The notes: generated from the letters alone by a model not told the origin. A DNA stretch of 64,000 nt from Candidatus Flexicrinis affinis (GCA_016716525.1 JADJWE010000006.1:62001-126000); one strand, 5' to 3'; positions 25,309-33,768 are shown, counted from the stretch's first letter. Numbers and translations are program-made.

Positions 25309-25458
25309 CGGGGCGCTGCCCCGAACCCCGCCAGAAGGCTTACGCCCTCTGGACTCCCATCTGGCGAATTCGGCAGGCACGCGTGCCTGCCGAATTCGCA
25401 GTAATGGGGTCAAGGGGTGAAAACCCCTTGTGGAGGTGTGGAGGCGAAGCCTCCGCGT
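25309..25458 (+). repeat. Modular stem-loop intergenic repeat, copy 1
   Basis: Order: CGGGGC-GCT-GCCCCG hairpin, conserved CCAGAAGGCT..GCCCTCTGG arm ending GGACTCCC, a perfect 36-bp palindrome (25364-25399), CAAGGGG-TGAAAA-CCCCTTG hairpin (25411-25430), and GGAGGC-GAA-GCCTCC hairpin (25440-25454). It lies between the convergent GlsB-like and priA genes. Copies 2-5 share modules. Confidence 0.85.
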
Positions 25459-25464
25459 CTCTTG

Positions 25465-27960
25465 CTACAACACGTCAACCGGGTCCATTTCGACGTGCCA
25501 GCCTTGCGCTTGCGCGACGCCGTTGAGCAGCAGGCGCGGGTCGGGCGCCCGCACGATGACCTGCCAGCGGTGGTTCTCGGCGATGCGCTGGAAGAAGCAC
25601 GGCGCGGGACCGATCAGGTCGGTGGCGGTCAGTCCCATCTCGGCAATCCGTTCGTTGAGGACACGGGCGGCTTGCTGTGCCGCATCGCGGGCGCGGCCGC
25701 TGTTGGGGTGCTTGAAGACGATGCGCGCCATGCGCCGGAACGGGGGATACCCCAACTGCTGGCGATACGAAAGCTCGGCTTCGGCAAAGCCGGTGTAGTC
25801 GTGGCGCGCAGCGTGCTGAATCGCGTAATGGCCGGGCATGTGCGTCTGCACGACAGCGCGCCCCGGCTTGAGGCCACGACCCGAACGCCCCACCGCCTGC
25901 GTGATAAGCTGGAACGTGTGCTCAGCCGCGCGGAAGTCCGGCATGTTGAGCGCGACATCGGCGCTGACCACGCCGGCCAGTGTGACCAGCGGCAGATCCA
26001 ACCCTTTGGTGACCATCGCCGTGCCGACCAGAATGTCGGCCTGATGGTCGAGAAAGCGCAGCAGCAGCGCGTCGTGCATTTCGGGCTTGCTGGCGACATC
26101 GCTGTCCCAGCGGATGACGCGCGCGGTCGGCCAGCGTTTGAGCACCTCGGCCTCGACGTTCTGCGTGCCTGCGCCGAAGTAGCGGATGCGGTCGCTGGCG
26201 CAGTTCGGGCATTGGCGCGGGTTTGGCGCGCTGTGTCCGCAGGTATGGCAGCGCAGTTGACTGCCGTGCTCGTGATAGGTCAGCGGCTGATCGCAGTTCG
26301 GGCAGCGCGCGACGTAGCCGCAGTCGCGGCAGAACACATACGTCGACGTGCCGCGCCGGTTGAGGTACAGGATAGCCTGCTCCTGATTGGCGAGCGTCTC
26401 ATCCAACGCAGCCGTGAGCGCCGCGCTAAAGATCGTGGTGTTGCCGTATTTTAGCTCCTCACGCATGTCGATGAGTGTGACCGGCGGCAGCCCGCGCGCA
26501 ATCGCGTCCGCTTCGACGCCTTCGGAACTGGGCCGCACGCGCAGACGGGCGGCTTGAGTCTCGGCGCGCAAGCGGTGCGCAAACACCCGCCGCGGCAGTT
26601 CGAGCAGCGTGAGTTCTTTCGTCTGGGCGCGCAGCAGCGTCTCGACGTCAGGGGTTGCGCTGCCCATCAGCAGCAGGCCATCGTTTTCGCGCATCCACCA
26701 CTCGGCCAGCTTGCGGCTGTCGAACAACGGCGCGCTCAAGGCGCGATAGCTGCTGTCGTGCTCTTCGTCGACGATCACCAGCCCGACATCCGGCAGCGGC
26801 TGGAACAACCCTGAGCGCGGCCCGACGACGATGTCGATCTCGCCGCCGCGCGCCCGTTCCCAGACGCGCACGCGTTCCGCGTCGGTCAAGCGACTGTGGA
26901 CGACCGCCGCGCGTCCCGGAAAGCGCGCCTGTACCCGCCGGATCGTCTGGGCGGTGAGCGCGATCTCCGGCACGAGGTAGATCGCTTGACGGCCATGCGC
27001 CAGCACGGCATCGATGGCACGCAGGTAAACCTCGGTCTTGCCACTGCCGGTCACACCGTACAGCACGAACCCTGCGTAGGTCCCCCGCGCGGCGGCCTTC
27101 TCGATCACCGCCCATGCGCGAAGCTGCTCGTCGGTCAGGCGCGGTGGCACAGCGGGGATATAGTCGCGCTCTACAAGCTGATCGCGCCACGACTGCTTCT
27201 CTCCCAGATCCACCAGATCGAGTTCCGCGAGCCGCTGCAAGTCGGCAGTCTTGGCACCGGTCTGCGCGTAAACCCAACTCACGTCCATTGGAGCGCTTTC
27301 CCGGGAGAGCACGCGCAGGACGTGGCGTAAAGTGTCGCCACGGCGCAGCGAGTCCGGGATGGCGTTCATGGCCTCGTCTAGCGCCGCCGGATGGAACGCC
27401 AGCGCGGCGGTCTGGATGCGGGCGGCACGTGGGCGCGGTGGAAGCAGCGTCGATTCGACGTCGACCACGCCCAGCTCGCTCAGCTTATCGATCGAGTCGC
27501 GCCACAGGTCGTGCTTGAGCGAAAGCTGAAACTGCGCGAAACGCAGCGGTCCGCGTTTCTTGAGAAGGGTCAGCACTTCGTGTTCGAGCGCGTCGTTCGG
27601 GGCATAGCGGCTGTCGAGCAAGGTGACAACCGGCTCGGCGTATTGAATCAGATTGGGCGGAATCCACAGCCAGACGCACAGCCCGATCGGCACCATATAC
27701 TCGTCGGCAAGCCGCCGCGCGAGGCGCACCGCCGTGGCGCTCATCACCGGATTCGGGTCGAGCAAGCCAGCGATGGTCTTCGGCTCAGCCACCGGCGTCG
27801 TGTCGCTCAGGCCAATCACGACGCCGGGTTGACGGCCTGACCGCACGCCGACGTTAACCAGATGCCCGACCTGAATCCGGCCTTCCAGCGACTCCGGCAC
27901 GCGGTAATGAAAGGCGGTCGGCACGGCGGCGTGAATAGCGATTTCCGCGTACAAGCTCAT
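25465..27960 (-). CDS. priA: Primosomal protein N' (replication restart helicase PriA)
   Basis: 831 aa. N-terminal DNA-binding 3'BD, helicase motif I GVTGSGKTE at 302-310, motif II VDEEHDSSY near 400, two zinc-binding cysteine pairs plus four more (CRDCGYVARCPNCDQ, CHTCGHSAPNPRQCPNC, about 545-590), and helicase motif VGTAMVTKGLDLP. Full length. PriA restarts stalled replication forks. Divergent with the DUF952 gene. Confidence 0.96.
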   Translation of the reverse strand: MSLYAEIAIHAAVPTAFHYRVPESLEGRIQVGHLVNVGVRSGRQPGVVIGLSDTTPVAEPKTIAGLLDPNPVMSATAVRLARRLADEYMVPIGLCVWLWIPPNLIQYAEPVVTLLDSRYAPNDALEHEVLTLLKKRGPLRFAQFQLSLKHDLWRDSIDKLSELGVVDVESTLLPPRPRAARIQTAALAFHPAALDEAMNAIPDSLRRGDTLRHVLRVLSRESAPMDVSWVYAQTGAKTADLQRLAELDLVDLGEKQSWRDQLVERDYIPAVPPRLTDEQLRAWAVIEKAAARGTYAGFVLYGVTGSGKTEVYLRAIDAVLAHGRQAIYLVPEIALTAQTIRRVQARFPGRAAVVHSRLTDAERVRVWERARGGEIDIVVGPRSGLFQPLPDVGLVIVDEEHDSSYRALSAPLFDSRKLAEWWMRENDGLLLMGSATPDVETLLRAQTKELTLLELPRRVFAHRLRAETQAARLRVRPSSEGVEADAIARGLPPVTLIDMREELKYGNTTIFSAALTAALDETLANQEQAILYLNRRGTSTYVFCRDCGYVARCPNCDQPLTYHEHGSQLRCHTCGHSAPNPRQCPNCASDRIRYFGAGTQNVEAEVLKRWPTARVIRWDSDVASKPEMHDALLLRFLDHQADILVGTAMVTKGLDLPLVTLAGVVSADVALNMPDFRAAEHTFQLITQAVGRSGRGLKPGRAVVQTHMPGHYAIQHAARHDYTGFAEAELSYRQQLGYPPFRRMARIVFKHPNSGRARDAAQQAARVLNERIAEMGLTATDLIGPAPCFFQRIAENHRWQVIVRAPDPRLLLNGVAQAQGWHVEMDPVDVL

Positions 27961-27964
27961 AGCG

Positions 27965-27970
27965 TATAAT
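27965..27970 (+). promoter_or_regulatory. Candidate -10 box for the DUF952/map unit
   Basis: A perfect TATAAT in GCGTATAAT, 26 nt before the DUF952 ATG. The same GCGTATAAT stands before the HEAT-repeat gene at 62543. The -35 is weak (TTTCCG). Confidence 0.5.
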
Positions 27971-27996
27971 ACCGGGGTTGATCGTTAGGGTGCGTG

Positions 27997-28380
27997 ATGG
28001 AACGAGTCATACTGCATATTATCGCACGCTCTGCGTGGGACTCACGGCTGGATGCGGGCGAAATTCGTTCGCCGTCCCTTGCGACTGAGGGCTTTATCCA
28101 TTTTTCGACGCCGGCGCAGCTGCTGCGTACAGCCAACAAGCACTATCACGGGCGTACCGATCTGCTTGTGCTGCGCGTGGATGCCGAGAAGCTAACCGCT
28201 CCGCTGCGTTGGGAGGCTGCCGGCCGATCCGGCCCGCCCGATAACCCGAACGATCCGCTCTACCCACACCTGTACGGGCCGATCAATCTCGACGCGGTGA
28301 TCGACACTGTCGGCCTGCCCTGCGAACCGGACGGCTTGTTCGCGATGCCGCCGGCGCTCGCCGCAATTCTGGAGGACTAA
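27997..28380 (+). CDS. DUF952 family protein
   Basis: 127 aa from the ATG at 27997 (a GTG three bases earlier also works). Conserved landmarks of DUF952: ILHIIARSAWD, EGFIHFSTPAQLL, LVLRVDAEKL and LYPHLYGPINLDAV. The family is small and of unknown function, often predicted as ADP-ribosyltransferase-like. It ends 5 nt before the map gene, likely one transcript. Confidence 0.88.
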   Translation: MERVILHIIARSAWDSRLDAGEIRSPSLATEGFIHFSTPAQLLRTANKHYHGRTDLLVLRVDAEKLTAPLRWEAAGRSGPPDNPNDPLYPHLYGPINLDAVIDTVGLPCEPDGLFAMPPALAAILED

Positions 28381-28385
28381 AGCGT

Positions 28386-29135
28386 ATGGTGATACGCGAC
28401 GATAACGACGTGCGCGGCCTGCTCAACATCGGCCGCATTTGCGCGCAGACGCTGCACTACATGATGGAACAGGTCGAGCCCGGCATGACGACCGCTGAAC
28501 TCGATCGGCTCGGCGCGGCATATCTTGCCAAGCACCGCGCGCGTTCTGCGCCGATCCTGATGTACCAGTACCCGGGCGCGACCTGCATCAGCGTTAACGA
28601 ACAGGTTGCCCACGGCGTGCCCGGATCGCGCGTGATCCAACCCGGCGACGTCGTCAACATCGATGTCAGCGCGGAGTTGGACGGCTATATCGGGGACACC
28701 GGGGCCAGTATGATCGTGCCGCCCGTCAACCCGGATGCCGAACTGCTGCTCAAGCGCACGCGCGCGACGCTCGACAAGGCCGTCGACGCCGTCACCGCAA
28801 ACGCGCCGCTTAACCTGATCGGCCGCATCGTCGAGGGCGAAGCGCGCAAGTTCGGCTATCGCACCTTCCGCGAGCTGGGCGGTCATGGCGTGGGTCGTAC
28901 GCTGCACGAAGACCCGCGCAACATCCCCAACCACTTCCAGCCACGCCTGCGCACCAAGATGGTCGAAGGCACGGTGTTCACGATCGAGCCGTTCTTCACC
29001 CCCGGCATCGGGCGCATCCGCACCCATGACGACAAATGGACGCTGCTGACCGTCGACGGCGCGATCTCGGCGCAGTTCGAACACACCGTCATCGTCACCC
29101 GCGGCAAGCCCGTCATCACAACACTGCTGAACTGA
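28386..29135 (+). CDS. map: Methionine aminopeptidase, type I
   Basis: 249 aa. All five metal ligands are visible: Asp in NIDVSAEL, Asp in YIGDTGASM, His in GGHGVGRTLHE, Glu in FTIEPFF and Glu in FEHTVIV. It removes initiator methionine from nascent proteins. The substrate His lies in VAHGVPG. A copy of the modular repeat starts 4 nt after the stop. Confidence 0.96.
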   Translation: MVIRDDNDVRGLLNIGRICAQTLHYMMEQVEPGMTTAELDRLGAAYLAKHRARSAPILMYQYPGATCISVNEQVAHGVPGSRVIQPGDVVNIDVSAELDGYIGDTGASMIVPPVNPDAELLLKRTRATLDKAVDAVTANAPLNLIGRIVEGEARKFGYRTFRELGGHGVGRTLHEDPRNIPNHFQPRLRTKMVEGTVFTIEPFFTPGIGRIRTHDDKWTLLTVDGAISAQFEHTVIVTRGKPVITTLLN

Positions 29136-29138
29136 TTT

Positions 29139-29356
29139 CCAAAGGGCTGACGCCCTCTGGACTCCCAATTCTGCGGATTCAGACCGCAAGCGGTCTGAAT
29201 CCGCGCAATGCGAGTGCTGAAGTCCATACTTCGACAAGGATTGGGGCTTTCTTGACCCCTATCTCGGAAACAGAGGCCGCTTGCGGCTTCTGTTGCGGAA
29301 AAGGGAGTCCAGCGGGCGTCAGCCTTCTGGCGGGGGTTGGGGCAGCGCCCCAAACG
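29139..29356 (+). repeat. Modular stem-loop intergenic repeat, copy 2 (bounded by inverted arms)
   Basis: Left: AAAGGGCTGACGCCCTCTGG then GGACTCCC, followed by a perfect palindrome with 15-bp arms around AA (29173-29204). Right: an imperfect AACAGAGGCCGC/GCGGCTTCTGTT hairpin, then the conserved arm in reverse (GGGAGTCC..CAGCCTTCTGG) and TTGGGGC-AGC-GCCCCAA. The middle 60 bp carry no module. Lies between convergent map and CAP-domain genes. Confidence 0.8.
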
Positions 29357-29358
29357 AC

Positions 29359-30561
29359 CTATCGGCGGCGGCGGCTGAGGAAGAAGATCGCCGCGCCGGC
29401 CACGATCACCACGGCCTGACCGACCAGCGCGATAATCAACCACGGCGACTCGCTGGGCGGCTGAACGCTGACCTGTTCGATCAATGCGGGCGCGGCGGGC
29501 GGCGGGCTGCCCACCTGCGCGATCACCGTTGCTTCGGGCGTAGGACTAGCGGTTGCCTGCATATTGACCGTCGGGGTCATGGTCATGACGAGGAACGCGG
29601 GAACGCCGGCAGATGTGGCGATTCGAGCCGAGGACGCGCTGCTCGTGTTGGGTGTCGGCGTATCGAACGGACGCGGGCTGGGCCGCTGCGTCGGCTCAGG
29701 CGTCGATGTCGGTACGAGGGTGGTGGTCGGCGTGAGGGCGGCCGCGGTTGCGTTGGCTGCCGCTTCGGCGATCGCCGTTGCGACAAAGTCCTCCGGTTCG
29801 GGAGTCGCGGTTGGCCAGCCCTCCGGAAGCGGCGTCGGGGTATAGGTGCCGTCTTTCGGCGGCACGAGGAAGATCGCGCCGACTTGCAGCAGGCGGATGT
29901 CGTCACGCGACAGGTTGTTGAGCGTCAACATCTCGTCGGTGTCGTCCCACGTGTAACCGTAGGTCAGCAGGATGTCGCCCAATGTCTGCTCGGGCTGAAT
30001 TTCGTGCATGATATTGCCGAAACTGTCGAGGCCGACGACGAAAGACGGTGGCGCCGACGATTGGCTCCCGCTGTTCCCGCCCGATGACGCTGCCGACACC
30101 AGCGGCGTACCGCCCACGCGCCCGAAGACCAGCACGTACGACCGTCCCCAGTCGCTGGACGCCGTCGCGATGCCGATTTCCTGATAATTCGGGTTGGTCA
30201 TGCCGCGATAATGGATTGGCGAATTGAGCCAGAAGTTCCATGCGTTGCCGGGTGTCGCATTTGTTCCGGCGTAGATGTTCTCGCTCACCCAACTGCCGCC
30301 ATATCCGGCGGCCGCTGCGCGGGTCGTAGGGGTCGATCCGTTCGCCTGTGTGTGGGTAATCTGGCCGGTGCTGACCATGTACTGCGCTTGGTTCAAGGCC
30401 GCCGCGCTCAACGCCGAGTTCAGCGTATAGCCGGGCAGGCCAAGCGACCCGCGCAGGCCGTTAATCCGGCCCAACAGATCGCTGACCGCATCTTGCGCAC
30501 TGGCCGGCATGAGGATCGCAGCCGCCAGCAGCAGGGCGAGGAACAGTCTTGCGCGCTTCAT
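29359..30561 (-). CDS. CAP-domain (SCP/PR-1) protein with LysM and C-terminal membrane anchor
   Basis: 400 aa from ATG 30561 (30570 and 30630 are alternatives). Signal peptide MKRARLFLALLLAAAILMPA; CAP domain about 25-150 with HTQANGSTP, WVSENIYAG, NSPIHYRGMTNPNYQEIG; LysM-like domain near 185-230 (QTLGDILLTYGYTWDD, LLQVGAIFLVPP); a Thr/Pro-rich linker; one membrane helix and an SRRRR tail. The layout suggests an anchored, wall-facing protein. Divergent to plsY. Confidence 0.85.
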   Translation of the reverse strand: MKRARLFLALLLAAAILMPASAQDAVSDLLGRINGLRGSLGLPGYTLNSALSAAALNQAQYMVSTGQITHTQANGSTPTTRAAAAGYGGSWVSENIYAGTNATPGNAWNFWLNSPIHYRGMTNPNYQEIGIATASSDWGRSYVLVFGRVGGTPLVSAASSGGNSGSQSSAPPSFVVGLDSFGNIMHEIQPEQTLGDILLTYGYTWDDTDEMLTLNNLSRDDIRLLQVGAIFLVPPKDGTYTPTPLPEGWPTATPEPEDFVATAIAEAAANATAAALTPTTTLVPTSTPEPTQRPSPRPFDTPTPNTSSASSARIATSAGVPAFLVMTMTPTVNMQATASPTPEATVIAQVGSPPPAAPALIEQVSVQPPSESPWLIIALVGQAVVIVAGAAIFFLSRRRR

Positions 30562-30672
30562 GCGCCGCATTCTAGCACGTGCCGTCGGTCGAATCTCTGA
30601 CGGTTCCCCACCGTCTCTATCGCTCATCATGGATCGCTAACGTGGATCGCGTACCTTAACGATCAAGCGCGT

Positions 30673-30699
30673 GTTATAACTACTACACTGCGTTATAAC
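30673..30699. promoter_or_regulatory. Paired GTTATAAC palindromes upstream of plsY
   Basis: GTTATAAC occurs at 30673-30680 and 30692-30699, start-to-start 19 bp (close to two helical turns). TACAC and GTGTA flank the second. This lies in the divergent gap between the CAP-domain gene and plsY, so it may be an operator for either; a regulator is not known. Confidence 0.45.
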
Positions 30700-30742
30700 C
30701 GTGTAAAGTTTGCGTTAAACCGAGGGTTGTGAGATACAGTTG

Positions 30743-31384
30743 ATGCAGATTTCTTTGCTCGTGGCGTTGATATTGACCATCGCCGCCGGTTATCTGCTTG
30801 GCTCGGTGCCGACCGCCTACGTTATCGGCAGGCTGCACCGAATCGACATCTTTAAAATCGGCAGCGGCAACATGGGCGCGACCAACATTTCGCGCGCGCT
30901 CGGCATTCCCCTAGGGATTGTCGTGTGGTTCATGGACTCGGCAAAGGGCATGGCGGCGATCTTGTTCGCGCAGCAGTTCATGCCCGAAAATCCTGCACTC
31001 GGTATGGCTGCCGGCGCGACCAGTGCGATCATCGGCCACAACTGGTCAATCATCGTGCTGTTCCTGACCGGTTCGATACGGGGTGGCAAAGGCGCGGCGA
31101 CGGCGTTCGGCACGCTGCTGATGCTGGCGCCGGCGCCGGTTGTGGCGGTCAGCTTCGCGCTGTGCAGCGCGGCGGTCGTCCTCACCCGCTACATGTCGCT
31201 CGGCGTCCTGATCCTGTTCGGTCTCTCGCTGCCATGGCTGTTCGTGTTGACGACGCAGAATATGGCGCCTTCGGTGTACTCGCTGTACGCCGTCGCCACA
31301 GCCGCACTGATCTTCTACCGCTTCCGCGAAAACATCATGCGGCTTGCCAATGGCACCGAACGCCGCCTCGGCGACCCAGCTTAG
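30743..31384 (+). CDS. plsY: Glycerol-3-phosphate acyltransferase
   Basis: 213 aa from ATG 30743 (a TTG just before it is also open). Five membrane segments. The three PlsY motifs are present: SGNMGATNISR (about 40), IGHNWSI and GGKGAATAFG. It transfers acyl from acyl-phosphate to glycerol-3-phosphate, the first step in phospholipid synthesis, at the membrane. Confidence 0.94.
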   Translation: MQISLLVALILTIAAGYLLGSVPTAYVIGRLHRIDIFKIGSGNMGATNISRALGIPLGIVVWFMDSAKGMAAILFAQQFMPENPALGMAAGATSAIIGHNWSIIVLFLTGSIRGGKGAATAFGTLLMLAPAPVVAVSFALCSAAVVLTRYMSLGVLILFGLSLPWLFVLTTQNMAPSVYSLYAVATAALIFYRFRENIMRLANGTERRLGDPA

Positions 31385-31591
31385 TCTCAATCCCCAGATA
31401 CCCATACCCTTAGATGCAGGGCACGCTGCGCGCCTCGCGGCAGCACGCTGTACATTGAACTGCGTATGCGGCGAACTGCGTATGCGGCACCGTCAACGCA
31501 CTAGGCCTCCGAATGTGTCGTATTCTAACTACAGTGGCCCGCACTCGATAATGCGGTCCGCTGCACCGCTCGCCCGTCCGAAAGGCCCCGC
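31385..31591. other. Intergenic region between plsY and a small ORF
   Basis: About 200 bp with no recognisable gene, repeat or terminator apart from short imperfect inverted repeats. It is part of a 500-bp span before the lipoprotein gene that contains only the 47-aa candidate at 31592. Confidence 0.3.
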
Positions 31592-31735
31592 ATGCACCGC
31601 CGCCGCCGTTCGTTCCTCCTCGCGTTCGCTCTCGTATTGCTGCTGCTCGCCGCCATACGCTATGCCAAAGCACAAGCGCCCACAGGCTGCCCCGCCGGAC
31701 CGGTGGCGTGCGCGGTGCTCGCGACCTCCAACTAA
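31592..31735 (+). CDS. Candidate 47-aa secreted peptide
   Basis: Starts MHRRRRSFLLAFALVLLLLA, a compact n-region with four Arg and a leucine-rich core, then YAKAQAPTG as a plausible cleavage site, and a short tail with two Cys (TGCPAGPVACAV). The signal-peptide shape is the only support; no clear ribosome site is seen and no family is known to me. Confidence 0.35.
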   Translation: MHRRRRSFLLAFALVLLLLAAIRYAKAQAPTGCPAGPVACAVLATSN

Positions 31736-31826
31736 GCCGAGCACCCACGGCGATCCATCACCCGCCAGCCGGTGACATTGCACCGATCAGCCGTACGTTC
31801 GGCGTGATGGTCGCGTATGTAACTCG

Positions 31827-31835
31827 TGCTACAAT
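31827..31835 (+). promoter_or_regulatory. Extended -10 promoter before the Ig/SH3/CARDB lipoprotein
   Basis: TGC-TACAAT matches the TGn-TATAAT extended -10 form, 49 nt before the start codon at 31885. The -35 is weak. Confidence 0.5.
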
Positions 31836-31884
31836 GCAAGCAAGACTCATCCAAACAGACCTCGCCCGACCCGAGGGAGTACCC

Positions 31885-33027
31885 ATGCGTACACCACGTT
31901 TTCTGCTGATTTGCGCGCTTGTGCTGGCATCCGCTGTGATGGGCGCGTGCAACCTGACCCAACAAGAAGAGCGCCTGCCCACGGCGACGCCGACAACGCT
32001 GGTATCGACCAAGCCGATCGTCACGATCATCAGCCCGGCCAACGGTGTCGAACATCGCGTCAACACCGAGCTGTTGGTCACAGCCAACGTGCGTGACGAC
32101 ATCGGCGTCGACCGCGTGCAGATGACCGCCAACGGGTCCCCGGTCAAGACCATCGCGTCGGACTCCTCTTCGGGCGATACCGACAAGAACGTGATACTCA
32201 ACTACACGCCGCTGGTGACCGGCGACGTCACGCTGGCCGTGACCGCATTCCGCGGCGCCGTCGCCAGCGACCCGGCCATCCTTAACGTGCGCGTGGTGGC
32301 GTCTCAACCCACCGCGACAACCGGCATTATCGTCACGCAGGGCCCGGCGATCGACCCGAACGACCCGACCTGCCGCGCGCTGATCAACAGCGGCCTGAAC
32401 TTCCGAGCAGGCCCCGGCACCAACTATTCCATCCTTACCACACTGACACAGGGCGCGGTGATCCCGGTCACCGGCCGTTTGGGCGACAACTCGTGGTATC
32501 AGCTCAACAACTTCGGCACGTTCGGCTGGGTGTCCGGCGCGTTCGTGAGCTTGTACGGTTCGTTTTGCGTCAGCGTGCCGGTGATCGCCGCGCCGCCGAC
32601 GCCGACCCCCAACGTCACGGCTACGGCCAGCCCGACCATTACGCCTTCTCCGACCGCATCGCCGACAATTACGGCAACGCCGGGCGTGGCGGATCTGGTG
32701 ATCAACATCTTCGACGGCGAAGAGGACATCGAGTTTCCGTCAGGCGGCGAGACGAACGAGGAATACTCGATCACCGTGTCGAACGTTGGCACACGGCGCA
32801 CCGGCGACTTCACCGTATCGCTTCAGTTGCGGCCTAACGGCGAGGTTCGCACGGTCAACGTGGCGAACCTGCGCCCCGGTGAATCGGCCGCCGTTTTGAT
32901 CGACTACACGTTCGACACGGCGGGCAACTTTATCCTCGAAGCAATGGTCGACGCCGAAGAAATCGTGACCGAGACCAGCGAAGCCAACAACAGGGCCCAG
33001 CTCGTCGTCACGGTGACTGAGAACTAA
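31885..33027 (+). CDS. Lipoprotein with Ig-like, SH3 and CARDB domains
   Basis: 380 aa, GAGGGAG ribosome site 7-13 nt before ATG 31885. The signal peptide ends LASAVMGAC, a lipobox. The Ig-like domain (PIVTIISPANGVEHRVNTEL) covers about 35-135, the SH3b domain (GLNFRAGPGTNYSILTTL, WYQLNNFGTFGWVSGAFV) about 160-225, then a Thr/Pro linker (TPTPNVTATASPT) and a CARDB domain (EEYSITVSNVGTRRTGDFTV, ETSEANNRAQLVVTV). Likely surface-anchored wall or substrate binder. A terminator follows. Confidence 0.87.
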   Translation: MRTPRFLLICALVLASAVMGACNLTQQEERLPTATPTTLVSTKPIVTIISPANGVEHRVNTELLVTANVRDDIGVDRVQMTANGSPVKTIASDSSSGDTDKNVILNYTPLVTGDVTLAVTAFRGAVASDPAILNVRVVASQPTATTGIIVTQGPAIDPNDPTCRALINSGLNFRAGPGTNYSILTTLTQGAVIPVTGRLGDNSWYQLNNFGTFGWVSGAFVSLYGSFCVSVPVIAAPPTPTPNVTATASPTITPSPTASPTITATPGVADLVINIFDGEEDIEFPSGGETNEEYSITVSNVGTRRTGDFTVSLQLRPNGEVRTVNVANLRPGESAAVLIDYTFDTAGNFILEAMVDAEEIVTETSEANNRAQLVVTVTEN

Positions 33028-33050
33028 CGCCAATTCCACACCGCGAGGCC

Positions 33051-33078
33051 AACAGGGGTGCCCACGGGCGCCCCTGTT
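33051..33078 (+). terminator. Terminator of the lipoprotein gene
   Basis: 12-bp stem AACAGGGGTGCC / GGCGCCCCTGTT (one G-U pair) with a CACG loop, followed by TTCGTTT. 24 nt past the stop. Confidence 0.75.
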
Positions 33079-33102
33079 TCGTTTCCCCCCAATCTTGGGT
33101 AG

Positions 33103-33130
33103 TAGACGATTTCTGAACGGTAAGTATCGT
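33103..33130 (+). promoter_or_regulatory. Promoter of micro-gene 1
   Basis: TAGACG, 16-bp spacer, TATCGT. Same -35 and spacer as the two promoters of the paralogous genes downstream. Confidence 0.6.
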
Positions 33131-33176
33131 AGTCTCCAGATACGTCTGATCAATGCTATCAACAGGAGTGCGAACC

Positions 33177-33374
33177 ATGAACATGCTCGACCACTATCTC
33201 GTCCAGTCGTACAACTGGAACAACCGCCGTCCGCGCAGAGCCGCCGAAGGCGAGTTCGACCTCAACACGTGGGACGTTGCGCCGCAGCGTCGGAATTCCA
33301 ATGCGCTACAGTATTTCCATCCGGGCATGGTCAGCGTAACGCTCGCGCTGATCGTACTCGTCGTGGGGCTGTAA
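33177..33374 (+). CDS. Paralogous small membrane protein, copy 1
   Basis: 65 aa from the ATG at 33177, ribosome site CAGGAG. MNMLDHYLVQSYN start, Arg-rich NRRPRRAAEG, conserved EFDLNTWDVAP, then FHPG and a C-terminal hydrophobic helix (MVSVTLALIVLVVGL). The N-terminus is polar and the C-terminus is a single membrane helix that ends the protein. Two more paralogues follow. No known family recognised. Confidence 0.7.
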   Translation: MNMLDHYLVQSYNWNNRRPRRAAEGEFDLNTWDVAPQRRNSNALQYFHPGMVSVTLALIVLVVGL

Positions 33375-33417
33375 CTTCGCATCCGCGCGAACGACGGCTA
33401 CCCCCAGAAATGGGCGG

Positions 33418-33445
33418 TAGACGAATTTCACAGTCGGAATAGACT
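33418..33445 (+). promoter_or_regulatory. Promoter of micro-gene 2
   Basis: TAGACG, 16-bp spacer, TAGACT. Preceded by CCCCCA-GAAA-TGGGCGG, a short hairpin with a GAAA loop. The promoter block is nearly identical to that at 33794. Confidence 0.65.
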
Positions 33446-33501
33446 GATCACTGGTAACAACACCCATCCAATTCAAACCCATCCAACAGGAGTACCCGGC
33501 C

Positions 33502-33702
33502 ATGAACGTCAACAATCACTTGCTGCTCGAATCCCTCAACCGATCCAACCGCCGCGCTGGCAGCAGCGTGTCGGAAAGCGAGATCAATCTCGGTACGTGG
33601 CGTGATGCGCCGCGCCGCCGGGAGTCGGGCGTGCAGCTGAACTTCCACCCCGGCATCGTCAGCGTCGTCTTGGCGCTGGTCGTGCTGGTGGCAGTGCTCT
33701 AA
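33502..33702 (+). CDS. Paralogous small membrane protein, copy 2
   Basis: 66 aa, ribosome site CAGGAG 13 nt before ATG. MNVNNHLLLESLNRSNRRAG, then SEINLGTWRDAPRRRESG, FHPG and the C-terminal helix IVSVVLALVVLVAVL. Shares with copy 1 the E-[FI]-[DN]-L-x-T-W-x-x-A-P block and the FHPG-helix end, so it is a tandem duplicate with divergence. Confidence 0.7.
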   Translation: MNVNNHLLLESLNRSNRRAGSSVSESEINLGTWRDAPRRRESGVQLNFHPGIVSVVLALVVLVAVL

Positions 33703-33742
33703 CTCCCACCCCGCAATTGGGGGAACCATCAACATCACGTGT

Positions 33743-33768
33743 GTAGGGGCGCCTTCGGGCGCCTCTAC
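33743..33768 (+). terminator. Hairpin with TTCG loop after micro-gene 2
   Basis: 11-bp stem GTAGGGGCGCC / GGCGCCTCTAC (one G-U) closed by TTCG. Weak T content after. A second short CCCC-GCAATT-GGGG stem precedes it. Confidence 0.55.
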
